A stretch of DNA of 64,000 bases from Ischnura elegans (GCF_921293095.1 NC_060251.1:42265644-42329643), one strand, 5' to 3'; shown: positions 20,763-34,497, counted from the stretch's first letter. Translations and numbers: made by a program. Notes: generated from the sequence alone by a model not told the origin.

Positions 20763-21313
20763 TTTTTTTGAGACACTTCTTTGTAGCTAGGAGCAATCGA
20801 AAACAAACGTCTGACGTTACATTATCAAGTCCCCTTAGCGTGTGCGGGTTTGAGCCAGCAGCGAGCTCCTCCTCCAAATGAATCCTTTGCTCGTTGTGTC
20901 ACTTGCTTATCTAAAGATTCGTTGCCGAGGCATGAGCGTAGTGCGTGTTGCTCTCAATGCCAGTGGTCTTTCCTCAAAGGCTCCTTAGATGCAACTCATC
21001 AAAGCTCGATTCATTGCCAGGAAGGGGTTGCAGCCAGATTGTGCGGGCCCGTCTCCTCGCTGAGTCCGGATATTTATGGACACTGCCACGTTTTCCGCGG
21101 GCTCGTGCATCACAGGCGAGTGATGAACAATGATAATCATGAGTTAACTTCTCTCAGTAAATGTGACATGAAGGAAAAAGCGTCGCATTGGACTCGTGTG
21201 CTGTAGAAGGTAGAACTATGATCATAAATGTGTACATATATTCCAGAATGGCTCATCATCATCGGTAGTGTATCATATATGATACGTATGGTTTTTTTAT
21301 AATTTCCTGATCT

Positions 21314-21550
21314 AAAGGCCTGGTTACATGATACATTGATACGTACGCGTTAATGTCTAAATGAATGGACCCCAAAATGCACCGTGTAACCACCCAACTT
21401 GTGCGAATGCTTGCGCAGAAAATAGAACCTGTTCTAATTTGGTTCATGCATTCGTACATGCTCCGTTCCGGTCCACCAAAATCATTCACGCAAACGTACA
21501 TTAACTTGTGCGTGTTAATGTACCGTGTTTACCGTGTTACCGCCTTAAGA
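21314..21550. repeat. Degenerate fold-back element
   Basis: Ends GGCCTGGTTACATGATACATT and CACGGTAA...CCGCC-type sequences are imperfectly inverted; the inside repeats GCGTTAATGT and CATTCG motifs on both strands. Confidence 0.5.
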
Positions 21551-22241
21551 GTGTGAACAAGAGCTGATTGCCGCTTGTATCGTAATCTATACACTCTGCG
21601 CTTGAAAATACTCAGCTGTTTTCCATCTCTCTCTTAAATCTCAAGCGTGGTTAATGAGGAAAGATTCCAGTTTTGGTATTGTTCTACAGTGAGTGGCATT
21701 AAGGAAGGGGAGTACCATTAATTGATACTATTTTACTATTGACTGATATTATTTCAATAACAGGACCTTATATAACAGCAACACCCTGCATGTATGCATT
21801 TTTTATTTTTGCAAAAAACTTTTCTTGTAATTGCTACATTATTTTTACGTATCATAGGAGATGCAAGGGGTTACTATCGCTACGATTACAATTTTTTAAG
21901 CGGATTAATATTTTTATCGTGGTCAGGTCATCAACTATAAGAAATAGTATTCGAAGTGGTCGGAAAATGTATGGAGAGGTGATCTCATGTTGACAATGAG
22001 GAGTCATGCCAATGCGCTGGATGTTGAGTATTTGTTCTGTACGCGGTAAGACGGAGAAAGTGGAGAGGGTGTGTAGAAAATGTTAATAAGAATACGTCCA
22101 AGGTATCCGCTGAGATAATTTCTCTCTGAGAAACGGGCATATCTCCTTTTCTCAGTAAATGAAGGTGGGACCCTCAGCGTATAGAAGTTTTCCTGGTGAA
22201 CCTCTGCGATGAGTCTTTCTCGGAGTCCGACCGGGTCTGGC

Positions 22242-22513
22242 CAGTGGGGTAGCCAGGAATTTCGTTGGGGGAGGATCCATAGCCAGGGTAGAAAAATTTT
22301 GAGAAACAGGGTACTAAGTAGAGGGTAACTAATTTTAACACTTTTCACATATCGAGAAAAACTTAATTGTCCAAAGAAATGTTTTGTAAATTCATGATTT
22401 TTCAATACTTTGTTTTCTTTTATGTAGAAATAAATTGTGTTTCTATATTACGGCGGGCGAGGAGGATTTCGTAGCGAGGGGGGAGGTCTGGACTACCCCT
22501 CGCTACGCCACTG
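22242..22513. mobile_element. hAT-like element, near-exact 8-bp TSD
   Basis: Ends CAGTGGGGTAGCCAGG and CTCGCTACGCCACTG; flanks GGTCTGGC and GGTCAGGC differ by one base. Same family as 5084-5339, inverted. Confidence 0.85.
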
Positions 22514-22612
22514 GGTCAGGCTCTCTATTTCTGCCCGTTTCAGTGGAACGCTTTGTCGGTGGCGATGGAAACGTATTCCATTGAAAGTCGGCAGAAATAG
22601 TGAGCTTGACCC
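22514..22612. repeat. Short fold-back
   Basis: GGTCAGGCTCTCTATTTCTGCC is mirrored by GGCAGAAATAGTGAGCTTGACC with a 50-base middle; the hAT-like element landed at its edge. Confidence 0.7.
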
Positions 22613-22620
22613 GGTCGGAA

Positions 22621-22838
22621 GCCTAAGATAGATTCATCGCCTCGTAGTAATTACGAGAAAACTCGCTTATAACGAATTTCCGAGGACGATCGTTCTATTT
22701 TGTAATAATTAAATTTTAATTTTACAAAAGCCTAAGATAGATTCATCGCCTCGTAGTAATTACGAGAAAACTCGCTTATAACGAATTTCCGAGGACGATC
22801 GTTCTATTTTGTAATAATTAAATTTTAATTTTACAAAA
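22621..22838 (+). repeat. Perfect tandem duplication, 2 x 109 bp
   Basis: Units 22621-22729 and 22730-22838 are identical, starting GCCTAAGATAGATTC. The lack of any difference implies a recent event, gene conversion, or an assembly artefact. Confidence 0.93.
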
Positions 22839-22905
22839 TAGAACATTACAAAATAGAAAAGAATAAATAAATTAAAAATAATGTTTGGGATTTCGTTATA
22901 TCCAT

Positions 22906-22921
22906 AATAATAATAATAATA
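22906..22921. repeat. AAT microsatellite
   Basis: About five AAT units. Confidence 0.8.
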
Positions 22922-23709
22922 AGGACTTTGCCTTATGCATCACAGGATTGCCGGCTAATATTCCGTAAATCGTCTTTATTAAACCCTCTATAAAGATCCA
23001 ATGGACATATATGTCCCAAACTTTTTAACTTCTCTCAAAATTAAATGAGAAGGTGTGTGACTGTAAGAATTAGTTCTATTGAAGAATAGGCTATTTGCTT
23101 ATGGTTTTTTAAAATTCTCTTTGTGATATCCTTTTGATATTGTAGTTTACACATCGCTTAGAACTTTCAATTGAAATGCTGTTTACGAAGTGGAAATTTG
23201 ATAGTTTATAACAAATCGATGAGAAGGTCAATCATAACGGGACTTTCGGTTTATCCTTTATGCCTACCTAGCCTGTGGAATTAGTATGAAAAACTCCGCA
23301 TTTGTGCTGTAATTTTCACAAAATTAGTGTTTTTTTGTCGTGGGATACATATCCTTACGGACCATTAGGGAGCGAGATTTGGTATTATTTCAAGTCCAAG
23401 ATTGTATCTCAGAAAGTATTAGAGCTATTGCTTTTATATAAAATGTTCTTGGAATCCAATCATTAATACTAGCCTGAAAGAAGTAGAAAGAAGAAGAATC
23501 TAATGGCTGCAATCTTTTAGGGTTAGGCAGCTGATGCGTAGCAATTAACCATCATCCTACCCTTCCCATCAAACGGCTGTAAACGGAAGGATATTAAGAT
23601 CAACGGTAGAACTATGTGGTGATGGTCAACGTGAGAACATCTTATGATAAAATAAGGGACGGTCAAGTAGCGAAGATGGCATTAATTTCTTTATGAAAGG
23701 GGAAACAAT
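22922..23709. other. Intergenic, nothing recognised
   Basis: No open frame over 60 codons. Confidence 0.4.
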
Positions 23710-24375
23710 AGGGTGGTTTCCTACTATTTTTTATTGCCTAAATCGAAAGATTATTACACCTGGAGTACGTATTTCACGCATTTAGATTTTTAAATGACGA
23801 TATCTATTTTTCGCGATTAAATGAAAAGTGAAAATTTTCAAGCGCGCGAAAACGCGACGCGTAAGTATGAATGCCGGGAAATCTCTCCGTGAGACTTATT
23901 TCTAGTTCCCGCTGCCCCCCTGTAAGGTGACCTTGAGGCGAGGCTTAGCGCTGACACGACGCAGGCTGCTAGCGGATAGCTGAGTACCCTGCTGGCTGGT
24001 AGCGCTTGTCTTAAATAAGGATTATTAATGCCTTATCAAATGAAGAAAACTTTCCGACCTTAGCCAGTTTTAATAAGTGATTATTAAGACATGTTTCCCT
24101 GAGCTCTACGCCTCTTGCATGCATTGGTAATCTCAGACGACGTAAAACTCCTATCTAATCGTATAGAAACTAGGTCCCTGTGACGTCACGTGGAGTGGCA
24201 TCGCATGGGCGCCAATCTGGCCCTTTTCAAATGAGGATAAAAATGGACCATTGCCATTCGTCTAAACCGCTATTTCTAAAACGAAATAATTTGTATATTT
24301 TGAATATGTACACTAATGGTGGGTAACGAATCGCAATCAATGCTTTTCGTTTTCTTTGATGAAGGAAACTACCCT
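23710..24375. mobile_element. AGGGTRG-family element D (666 bp)
   Basis: AGGGTGGTTTCCTACTA start, GGAAACTACCCT end, flanked on both sides by AT. Contains TGACGTCACGTG at 24181-24192. Confidence 0.9.
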
Positions 24376-24870
24376 ATTCCCCAAGGGACCAAAGAATAGT
24401 TCGAAATAGCGGGGATTTCGTATCATCCGAACTCGTTACTGGCGTGGAAACTAACAATAGCGATCATAGGAAAGTCCAAGGGATCGGAAACTCACCTCGT
24501 TAAAGGCGGGATTTCGTTACATGCGCGATCGTTACAAGCGAGTTTTACTGTGTATTTGCAAGAGCGCTCGTGGTGGCTGCGCAGTACCTAGAAGCTGGAG
24601 CCAACATTCAAACCAAACATAAAATCGTTCCAGACTCGATTTTTTGGAAGTTCAATAAAGTGTGGAAATTACCATTTGTGTTCTTCTATCATGGTTATTC
24701 AAACCCTAAATTCAGTCTTACTATGGGGATGTGGAAAGTTTACGTGTGAAATATTTTAAAATTGATTTTTTTGAAATTCTGGAACGTCTTCTTTTTCGTG
24801 AGTATCGAATTTAAGGGAATTAAAATTTCCAATCGAAATATACAAGATTATTATTATAGTATTTTACCTA

Positions 24871-25230
24871 TTAAGGTAGGTTTCCATGGAGTATTCGAGA
24901 AGCGATCTGGGAGCCTCCCTTTCCTTCCAGCACTGCCTTCTTTAACTCACTGTAAGGCCTACTCTCTTTCAATCTATCCAAAAATCCTATTCTTTTCCTT
25001 CCCCTCCCTCGTTTCCCTAACATTCTACCCTCCAACACCATTTTCAACATCCCCTCCCCGCTAAGTACTCGCTCCATCCATACCTTCTGCCTCCTGCGTA
25101 TCTCATCTAAAAGCTGCCTCTCCTCGCCAACCATATCCAGCACTTCGTCATTCCTTTTCCTCTCCGTCCATTTCACCCTCTCCATTCTTCTCCATACCCA
25201 CATCTCGAATGCCTACAATCATCTCTCGTC
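24871..25230 (-). mobile_element. LINE 3'-end fragment
   Basis: The minus strand encodes AFEMWVWRRMERVKWTERKR, then NDEVLDMVGEERQLLDEIRR, the FEMWxxRRMxRxxWxxxxxN tail found after the reverse-transcriptase domain of many arthropod LINEs. The frame stays open for 110 codons. The RT core is absent. Confidence 0.8.
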
Positions 25231-25374
25231 TTCTTTCCTCAGATATACAAGATAAAAACATTAAATCATATAATTATTATTGCATTATATGACCTATACA
25301 AGATAAAAACAAACTGTATAGCCGGAGTGACACCCACTCGGGATAACGCGACCGTGAAATATACCATTTTAATT

Positions 25375-27050
25375 AGAGATGGGTCGAATAGCAGATTTCT
25401 CGAATTCGAATATCGAATTCGAATATTAAATTATTGCTCGAATACTCGAATACCTCGAATTTCGAATACCTCGAATACTCAATGATGAATGCTGGAATGT
25501 TTGACTCGGTTGCCTATGCAGCAGGCAACACAAGATTTTGGGGAGTAATTTTGATTTCCTTTAAATGATTCAAACAGGAATTTAGCTGATTAATGAATAT
25601 TTTAATTTTATGGAAACAATTTGGCGTATAATTAATTCAACTAACATCGCTTTACCCCCACTCCTGCTGCCAAGTGCTAGCTGACAATCTGAGGCATTTT
25701 GCAAAATACAAGCTCTTTTCCACCGGATTTTCTTCAATTATTTTCAGTCCATCTTTGAGAGTTCTCACGAGATAAGAAGATGAATTGGAATTGCTATCAG
25801 GGAGAAACCAAATATTCTGAGAAAATATCCCTTTGTCTGGGACTGTAACAATAAAGATTTATAGCACCACTCATAAATTGTAACTTGATATATGTTTTCG
25901 GAAAAAAATACCGCATCATCTTCCGAGAAGCTCAGCTGCTCATATCGAGTTTCGCTAGAATGCTAAGTCTCCGTCGTATTTTGACATTTATTTCTTTGCG
26001 TAAAATGATTAAATAAACTCAGAAATACGTCGTGTTTGGTCTTATTCTTTTTGAAATTACGCGCACATTACTAATATTTCAATTCAATAAAGGTGTGACA
26101 TCAATTGACGAAAGTCATTCTTAGACACCTTTTGTGCTAATAGATGACCCATGCAGCGGTTGACCTCCACAGAAATGGGGAACTTCGAAGCTGTTAGGGA
26201 AAAAAAAGGTCAGTGGGGGAGAAAAGGGAGGGCCCGAAACACGTTTCTATTGTTCTCGTGTAACTTGGTATTTTTTCGAAGCTAAGGTATTCGTAATATG
26301 ATCCCTGCGCGAGCTGTGACCTTTTTTTTATTTCGAAGAAGAGGAAAGCCTCAGAGGGAGGGGATAGTGCTGAATGGAGAGGGATACCGGATCTTGGGAA
26401 ATGCGCTAATGTAAGTATCCCACGGTACTCACTCAGCAGTGGAAATCCAGAAATGGGGAACTTCGAAGCAGGTAGCCAGAAAAAGGTCAGTGGGTGAGAA
26501 AAGGGGGGAGGGCGTGAAACACGTTTTTATTGTTCTCGTAACTCGATATTTTTTTCGAAGCAGGGGTCTTCGTAATGCGATCCCTGCGCGAGCTGGGACC
26601 TTTTGTTTGATTTCGGAGAAGAGGAAAGCGTCAGAGTGGGTGAGGCGAGTGCTGAATGGAGGGGGATAGCGGATCGTGGTAAATGCCCTAAGGTTGCTAT
26701 CCTACGGCACTGAGGTTCTCCTGGTGGGGGGAATCTGGGATTTTCGGATTTTTTCACCCGACCGTTTTCGGTTCCCCTCGACGAACTCTTTTCGCCGCTA
26801 AAATCCACGAATTTGATGTAATTCGTCAACTTGAGTAAAACGGCGCTGCGAGCACTAAATGACTACAGTTCTCTACATTTTTCCGAGTCAACTAACAACG
26901 ACGTGTGTGCGACAGTGTATGACGCGAAATTCAAAGTATTCGAGGTATTCGAGGCGGTACTTTTCGCATAACTATTCGAAACCTCGAATATCGAATACTT
27001 TCTAGTATTCGAGGTATTCGAGTATTCGCGGATACTATTCGCACATCTCT
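25375..27050. mobile_element. DNA element with AGAGATG ends and GAATA-rich subtermini (1.68 kb)
   Basis: Ends AGAGATGGGTCGAATAG and CTATTCGCACATCTCT are inverted. Each is followed by arrays of TCGAATATTCGAATAC-type words (25384-25480 and 26932-27040). Both flanks show AATT. The centre contains the repeat shared with 1-470 and a partial second copy of it at about 26440-26730. No transposase reading frame. Confidence 0.65.
26010..26730 (+). repeat. Partially duplicated repeat matching 1-470
   Basis: 26010-26420 matches window start; 26447-26690 repeats its second half (GGGGAACTTCGAAGC, AAAAAGGTCAGTGGG, GATCCCTGCGCGAGCTGGG). Confidence 0.7.
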
Positions 27051-27535
27051 AATTTTTATCTTTCTCGAATGCTCAGAAGCCGAAACTCGCTTCGTCCGTT
27101 CTCTAAAACTCCTCAGAGTTAATATATCCAAGTTATGTAAATTCTCTCAAAATCTCTCAAATTAATCGAAACTCCGCTGCTAATAGTTATGTTTCGATCC
27201 CAGAAGTTGAGTGGAGGGGGAAAAGAGGGAATAGCTTCGGTGTCTACAAATGCGGCCAAGACTTCAATGGCCTAACCGCTGGTCACGTGACCTTTGGTAG
27301 GTTTGATTGTCTGATTCCGACGATGGATTATGTTTACATGTTTTTTGTTTATTTAGATTGGAGATTTTAATTCTATCAAATCTAGCAATCACGAGGAAGG
27401 GGAAGTGGTAGTGTTTCAGTAAAATCTGTTTTCAAGTATTTAATTATATGAATACATCCCATATAAAAATTGATGGTGGGGACTTAATTTTTGACCTGAG
27501 CTTTTGGGTACTGCGTAGCCATCATGAGCACTCTT

Positions 27536-28018
27536 TTTACAGTCTTTATATCAACTCACCAACCTGTCTGTTTGTTTGTCTGGTACAAATCTTGTAACTC
27601 AAATTTGACTCACTTCCTGTGAAGCAAAAACGCTGAAATTTTGCACACTTCTTCATTTCCGATGACAATACATGAAAATATAACTTTTTCTCTCCAACCC
27701 CCCTTTAACCACCCCCCAGTCAACCCCCCCCCAAAACATGTTTTTGATCTAAGAAGTTCCAAATGGTCGATTTTCGTGTTTCGTGGCATTTTTAACATAG
27801 GGGTAGGCATTTAAAAGCATAGGGGTGGCATTTTGAAACATAGGGGGCTTACCATTCACTGAAAATTTAATAAATATAGTGACTTTTTTAATACGTCACT
27901 TTTGGTTTTTCGGGGTCACTGAGTTTTTTTGCTTTGTGTCATATATAAACGTTGCTCATCCCCTGTAATCTAAATATAAAGGCTGGTTAAAAAAAAAATT
28001 TTTTTTATAAGAGCTTAT
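27536..28018. mobile_element. Repeat with CCAGCCTTTATAT-type inverted ends, copy 1
   Basis: Nearly identical to 52424-52945, with start TCTTTATATCAACTCACC and end ATATAAAGGCTGG plus an A/T run and ATAAGAGCTTA. It lacks a segment of about 40 bases present in copy 2. Confidence 0.8.
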
Positions 28019-30540
28019 TTACCTGTACTCTGCGCTCTGTGCTACCCTGTATTTTCCCAGTGGTCATCGGCCGTACGGTGTTACGCTATGTTGCGAAATC
28101 CCAAGGTCACGGTCGGGGACGCAGAATAGCGACCTTGTGATCAGTGATGTGCCTCGGACAGTGATTTTGCGTTCTCGCCTATGAGATTCATTCTCTAAGA
28201 GACTAACTTTTAGTTCAGTTCTCAAGAAGTAGTATTGTTAACCCCTCAGTGAATTAATTTAATGTATTTTCCGTGAAAGTAAAGATTTTAATGCCACTCT
28301 ATCGATGTAGTCCCCGTTTTTGTCAGATAATTGTTGACGTAATAGGCTGCGCAGCAATACATTCAAAACTTTTGCCACGTGCGTGATGCTCCGCCGTTAA
28401 TCATATACTGATATTCATTGTATTTAACATTCACCACAGTTTATCAGTATTTCGGATTGCTCCTAGACTAATTTTTGTGCAATTTGTTTTAGCTGAATAA
28501 AGTCTTATCGTGAGCAGGAGAAATCAGTTCATTTCATGGGTTTTATTATTTCCGTGCAAAATCTGCGAATTTTACATTAGTTCTGAGTTATAAAATAACA
28601 AATTTACTTTAAGATAGATCCTAGATACTCATTACTGTTCCATGATAGTATGATGGACCTGCTTAGAGAAAATAATATTTGTTTTGTAAATGAATGATGC
28701 AGCTAATCGCTTGATGTTGTGTATCTAACATAGTCTTTACATTCCACAAGTATTCTGCTTCAAATGACTCGATTTAACGGAAAACCTACACTAATCATTT
28801 TTCTCCCGTGTGGAAAATATCTCATTGCAATTCATGTTTATCTCGCCTTTGTATTGCCATGAAGTTGACAGATGTCCAAGTTAATATGTACCGCATATAT
28901 GCGCTGAGTACTGAGTACACTACCTGAGTACACTACCTGAGTACACTATCTATAGTCGGTTTAGCGGTTATCTTCATCATGAATTACATCCTATAAGCTC
29001 CATCCATATATAGCTCGGGCTTGTCTAGGAGTTAATACTTCCGTGCTGTTGGAAATATCTGCCGCTTCCTACAATTCATCTTGACGTCCTATTAAGCATG
29101 TGTTATGTGTTTTGGATGATTCATTGTCATTATCACGATATCCTTCTTCTCATTAGAGAAAGCTCGTTGGAAAGACTGTTTGGAACCGAGTTTCCGTTTT
29201 GGAAGAATGATTTTCATCTAATATTGTTCTACATTCATCAGTTGATGTTCAAGGGTAATTGCCTCCAGAATAGTATGTGGAGAGGAAGGGCATCCTGAAT
29301 TATCTTAAAAATGCCATGCGAAAAGGCATGTTTTATCGTGGAATAAAAATACATTAGAGAAAATAATTATACAAATTAATAATTCTTCAGCCCATGTATT
29401 GAGGATGGAGGACGTAACTCGGTGGTAGATTTCCATTGAATAAGTTGTTATACAAGCCTTTTTGAAAATTCCTCTAATTCCTCTTGTTTTATTATGACGT
29501 TGCATTCAATTGATACTTTTTGAACTCGACAAAATATCTACGATGAAAACATGTATCGACTTTAAACGAATTCAAAATATCTATAGATGCTATACCATTT
29601 CAGCCAATCATGGAAACGAAATTGTTAAACAATTTACGTTGTAGTCTATTTCCCTTTTTTATGCTACTTACTAGATAAAACTAAGATATAATAATTCTTA
29701 CAACAGGTAACAATTCTAATTCAGGCTTAAATTGATAACTTAAATGCTTAGAACTATTAGCCCAGTCCTTTACGACGTCCGATTGCGTGAAAAACACTAT
29801 ATGAGACTTACAGCAGTAATTGACATGATACGATTGAGATACGTTTTAGATTAAATGGATTTTAGAAAAAAGACACGTTTTAAGTAGAATCTGTGAACAC
29901 TTAAATACAATTTTCCGAAAAAAAGCAATGAAACACATTTCACTAGTACCTTTAACTTATTTCCATCTGATTCGAGAAGTAAGACAAGTAAATTCATTTG
30001 TTTAAATTCAATTCAAGAGCAATTTTGAGTCAATAATTACGTATGGTGAAGTGATTTTCCATCACATAAAATCAGTAAACCTATATTTTTGGCATGTGGC
30101 ATGCAACCAATAGGCTAAGCCCTCCACCAAGTGTTATCTCCAAGTACAGTGGATTAAATATAGTGTATATCAAGAATCTCCGAGCATTAAATCTCCAAAT
30201 ATTTGCTCCTGGTAACCTAAAAGTGATCAAGTTAGAGTATATATGATATTGTCATTCATGATGAATTAAGTGTTGCAAGTAGATTTGTTCCTCTTAACCT
30301 CCTAATTACTGAACCCAATTTCCGATATAGGGCTTTATGCTTATATAAATATATACTTTACCCTAATGCTCATGAGGTTACCCTTATCAACTCACAGCTG
30401 GGTGGACGCAGATAACGCTGCGAGGTTGCATTTGAAACTTCGGTATGTGCTCTCCCTAGCCGTGGAGTCCGACGTCGGTTTAGCTCCATATAGAAAAGCT
30501 TTAGAAGCCTTCTCTCTTGCAGGCAAACATTTTTATTTTT
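28019..30540. other. Intergenic, little recognised
   Basis: Contains a three-unit tandem of CTGAGTACACTAC at about 28908-28948. No gene seen. Confidence 0.4.
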
Positions 30541-30547
30541 TTTAGCA

Positions 30548-31170
30548 GGGATGGAAAGTGATATGAAACGAAAATATTTCGTTTCGACCCGGAGGGAAAC
30601 GAAAATAAGAAGCCTAGAGTTAAGTTTCGACCCGGGACGAAACATTACTCCCAGGAACGAAACTAAATTAATCGAATCTCCGCTGCTCATAGTTAAGTTT
30701 CGATACCAGAAGGAGAAGAGTGGAGGGGGATATGAGGGAATAGTTTCTACCTATTTCATGACAGAATATAAAGAGGTTAAAGCATTGAGCTTAAAAATCG
30801 AATGGCCAATTTGCGCTCACCGTTCACCTGTTTATGGTCAAAATATGACAACCCCATGTATCTAATGGCGGTAGGGCGAACCTCTACTTCATTCAATCAT
30901 ACTTCGTGCTCGGTGTGTGGGTCGAAAGTAAACTGTTCGAAGGTGAAGCACGTGGTGCCTCCGGTGCGAAACGTAATATGGGTTTCGTTTCGTCCATGAG
31001 GTTAAGTTAGTTTCGACCCGAAGTAGTTTTGACTCCGATTTCGTTTCGACCCTGAGTTTAGCTCCCCGGGTTTTATTCTTCTTCGTTTCTACATTTCGAT
31101 CTCGGGAACGAAACTATTGAAATTTTAATGGTTTTGACTTTCTTTTGGTTTCGATTGCCATTCCCGTTTT
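30548..31170. repeat. Interspersed repeat rich in GTTTCG words
   Basis: Many copies of TTTCGACCC and GAAACGAAA on both strands; the part from 30955 to 31170 recurs inverted at 53510-53720, and 30670-30745 recurs at about 27170-27220. Confidence 0.65.
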
Positions 31171-31977
31171 TTAGAGCTTCCCGCTTGGTGTGTTTGTTTT
31201 GGCTACCACCATATATATTCCCGACCCCTAATATTCATAATGAGGATTTTACCTTCAAATTGAACCATGAAAAATATTTTGAAAAAAGTGAATGCTCCTC
31301 GTAGAGTTGAAAAAAATAAGTCGTTCACTTTGAAAAGCACAAAAAAACATGGTGAATTATTTTCAGGTGTTTCTTTGCACCTGTCTTCTCTATCGTAAAA
31401 TGCATACGATGCTGGTAGGTGGGTTTATGGAGGTAAGCCTCCGATAACTCGTGGAGATGGTATGGGATTGTCCGCACGAGCTATCAAGCATCCACTACCC
31501 TTGAAAGAGCGAATACCCCCATTCCATTATTTTCTTATCTTTTCTCTCTCCCGAATTGACGTCAAGGTAACTGAAGTGAATACCTTTTGTGTGCTGAAGT
31601 CAATATGAGCTTCAACGCCGGAAGCCTTTCCCTTGTGTCCGTCATGGAATTATAAAGGGAATTGATAAGTCGAAATATGTTAGATGTCGTCGTTTGATCC
31701 TGTGTTAGTAAATCCGTTCAGACAGTGTATGGGTGTTGCTGATTGGTAAAATATTATGTCCACCGGGAAAGTCTGTAATAATCTATCAAAGAAGTACAGT
31801 CTGCCTTACCTTAAGTTAACTTGAAGGGTAATGAACCTTTTGTATGGAGAGTGAGTTTTCTACTTCTTTAATTACACTGCAAAAATATTCCTGTACTGCA
31901 TTCGAGGAGATGTTAATTAGGTTCACTGAGACAAATATTGCTGATATTTTTTCTCAAAAAGCATACACTGTCCCACT

Positions 31978-32289
31978 CATGGGCGCACCCAGCGGGGGGC
32001 AGAGGGAGGGGCAACTGCCCCCCCTTCCTAGAAGCGAAAATAAATTTAGTTCAAAACAAAAGTTATGAACAAATTTTCCTTTTGAAGAAAAATGATATTA
32101 GTATAAGACATGGAACTAAAATAAAAATCATTATTTTTTCAAGAAAATATAAAAACTAATTAGTTGCTGTCTTAATTTAATTAAAATTTTGGTTTCATTA
32201 ACCTTTTCTGTGCAAAAAAGTTACAACTTGAACGGCCACAGTTGGTTTTGTCCCCCCCACCCCTAGTTTTGATGCTGGGTACGCCCATG
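31978..32289. mobile_element. hAT-like element, near-exact 8-bp TSD
   Basis: Ends CATGGGCGCACCCAG and CTGGGTACGCCCATG; flanks GTCCCACT and GTCCCATT differ at one base. Inverted relative of 10086-10341. Confidence 0.87.
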
Positions 32290-34327
32290 GTCCCATTTGC
32301 TACAAACTTTTCTCTACCGGGGAAAGAATTTGACGATTATTTCTCACCATGGGAGGTAAATGTGAACCTTACAAAAATATTTGCTAATTCATTGGTTAAA
32401 TGACTTGTTTACTCTAATTCCCGCGTTTGATCCTTGCGGAGAAGTTGAAAATCAGTGAGTCTCGCTTCACTGCGGTGTCGCCAGTTTTTTTTTTTGCGTT
32501 GCATAACGCGGATGAAAAATCACGTCCAATGCCGGAATGAAGGTGATTTAATAGCATAAAAAGTGTTTTATCATGCTTGATGGAGGAATTTGAGGGACCA
32601 ATAAAAGTGCCCTCGTGATGCAAGAGTTGAAACGTCCCATTTCCTGATAAAATATACGAATGCCTCCTTCTTATTTCCTCATCCGTTGTTCCGTTATCTT
32701 ACGTTCAGAGATAAGGGTTTCCAATTGTGGAGGTATGAAATTCACCCCTGGAGTTACTGATGTTTGCTCCGTGCGTGGGAAACGTGAATCACATTGCATA
32801 ATTTCACGTCCCGATCGTCCTTTGCGGTTTAACCATTGTCCTCATTTAACCTCTCTCCTTGGTGGTTAATATCCCGAGCATTGCCTTTGGACCCTTCCCT
32901 CTCCCAATCCCATTCAAAAGTCGCCGAAGAGCGAGGTTGCTGAGCTTGGAATGTTATGAATTGAGTTCTAGATCGGTCTCGAGAATTTACTTTTGAATGC
33001 TATGTAAGGATACTGCAGGCTTGATAGCATCGGCTGGCATATTGTGATAATGAGGCACTCCTTATTTAACTAGCATAATGAAGAAATGAGTTCAGTATTT
33101 TATAAATCAAATGTTAAATATTTTACAGACCTAGTATTTGGCTAATGTTGAATATATGAGCATGCTTTAAATGATGGTGGGAAAGGCATCAATTGACTGA
33201 TATGAGCGTAATGCAATTCAAGCGCTGGAGAAGCCTTGAAAGAAATACTTTTTAATTTTGTCTTTTGGAACAAAGACGGGGTAGTGAAGTTAGTTGTCGA
33301 CCAAAAGCCTTTAGGATCCCAATAGATCCCAATGCGTACGCGATGAATCCGTACATCTCAATCTACTGAATACCCTGCGAGCCAACATTTGGTATCTTGG
33401 GCATGTAATGAGGTCGTTCATTCACACCAAAATCGCAGTTTATCAAAATAATTCGGTAGATTGAAGGGAAATATGGGTTGCTGCGAAAAATATTTCTTGA
33501 TCTTATGACCATTATTTCATAAATTTAATGTAAGAAACCGCGAGAATTAGCGTTCAAACTTCATGAGTTGGTGACGTCATAATTTTCGGTCGTTTACTCG
33601 TTCAGAGAGAACAGTACTAGAAGGAGGAGATAGGTATAAAATCGATAAAGGACGATTATATTTATCTTTAAAACTCTCGACAATTTTTTAAATGGTGAAC
33701 GAGCCGACTTTTTCTAGTCGGAACTGTGTTCGCGCTGTATCTCAATAATAGCCAAAGATATCTTTCTGCAACCACGTGCGGTAGATCTGCATTGTTTATG
33801 AATGACTCGTATGAATTGAACTATGTATGGGCTTTAAAAAAATGAATGGAACTTGGTTCTAATCGTCCAAAATGAACGTTTCGCGTTATGATTTAACTCG
33901 AATCGGAATCCAAATAGTTCCGAAAGAATGGTTCTTTGGTATATCATGAAGATCAGAGCGTCGATTTGGAAAATTTATGAGAGTTAAGAACTAATGAGTT
34001 CTCGACTTCGTTCATAATAGCTATATTAGGTGTTGCGTTTGTTGCCGAAAAAAATATTTGTGATTAAAATTACCCTTAGCCCGTTACCAGTTGTTAATTT
34101 TTGTTGAATCGAAATTGCAGTATAAATTTGTCTCCGACTTTTAAAAAATTCATGTGTGGATGTTTTTTTCGATATATTTTTAGTAGAAGTAACAATACGC
34201 ATTCTCCGTATGACTGGCCAAAAAAAAAGATATTACCTTTACTTAATTGTCCATAAAAGTAGTTCAATTTCAAGTAGTTCGGAAGATGATCATAGTGGAT
34301 CAGTCATTTAGAGATATCATGCGTTAA
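32290..34327. other. Intergenic, nothing recognised
   Basis: Short chance frames; one consensus CRE palindrome TGACGTCA at 33572-33579. Confidence 0.4.
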
Positions 34328-34497
34328 TGTTGGTGTTTGTTTTCGGTAATTGCTGCGTAGGCAACATTTTGTTACTCAACGTTTCACTCCTCCTACTGAG
34401 GAATTTCATTCTCTTGTTAACGCTTCCAGTAGGAGTGAAACGTTGAGTAAGAAAATGTTACCTACAGCAATTCCCGAAAACAAACACCAACATTGAT
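34328..34497. repeat. Fold-back repeat
   Basis: Left TTGGTGTTTGTTTTCGG and right CCGAAAACAAACACCAA-type ends, with CTCAACGTTTCACTCCT/AGGAGTGAAACGTTGAG inside; arms of about 75 bases. Confidence 0.8.

Noticed and set aside
22004-22405. 133-codon minus-strand frame
   Set aside because: It runs through a hAT-like element and its flank; no family similarity.
28908-28948. Possible CRISPR-like or satellite array
   Set aside because: Only three short imperfect units in a eukaryotic setting.
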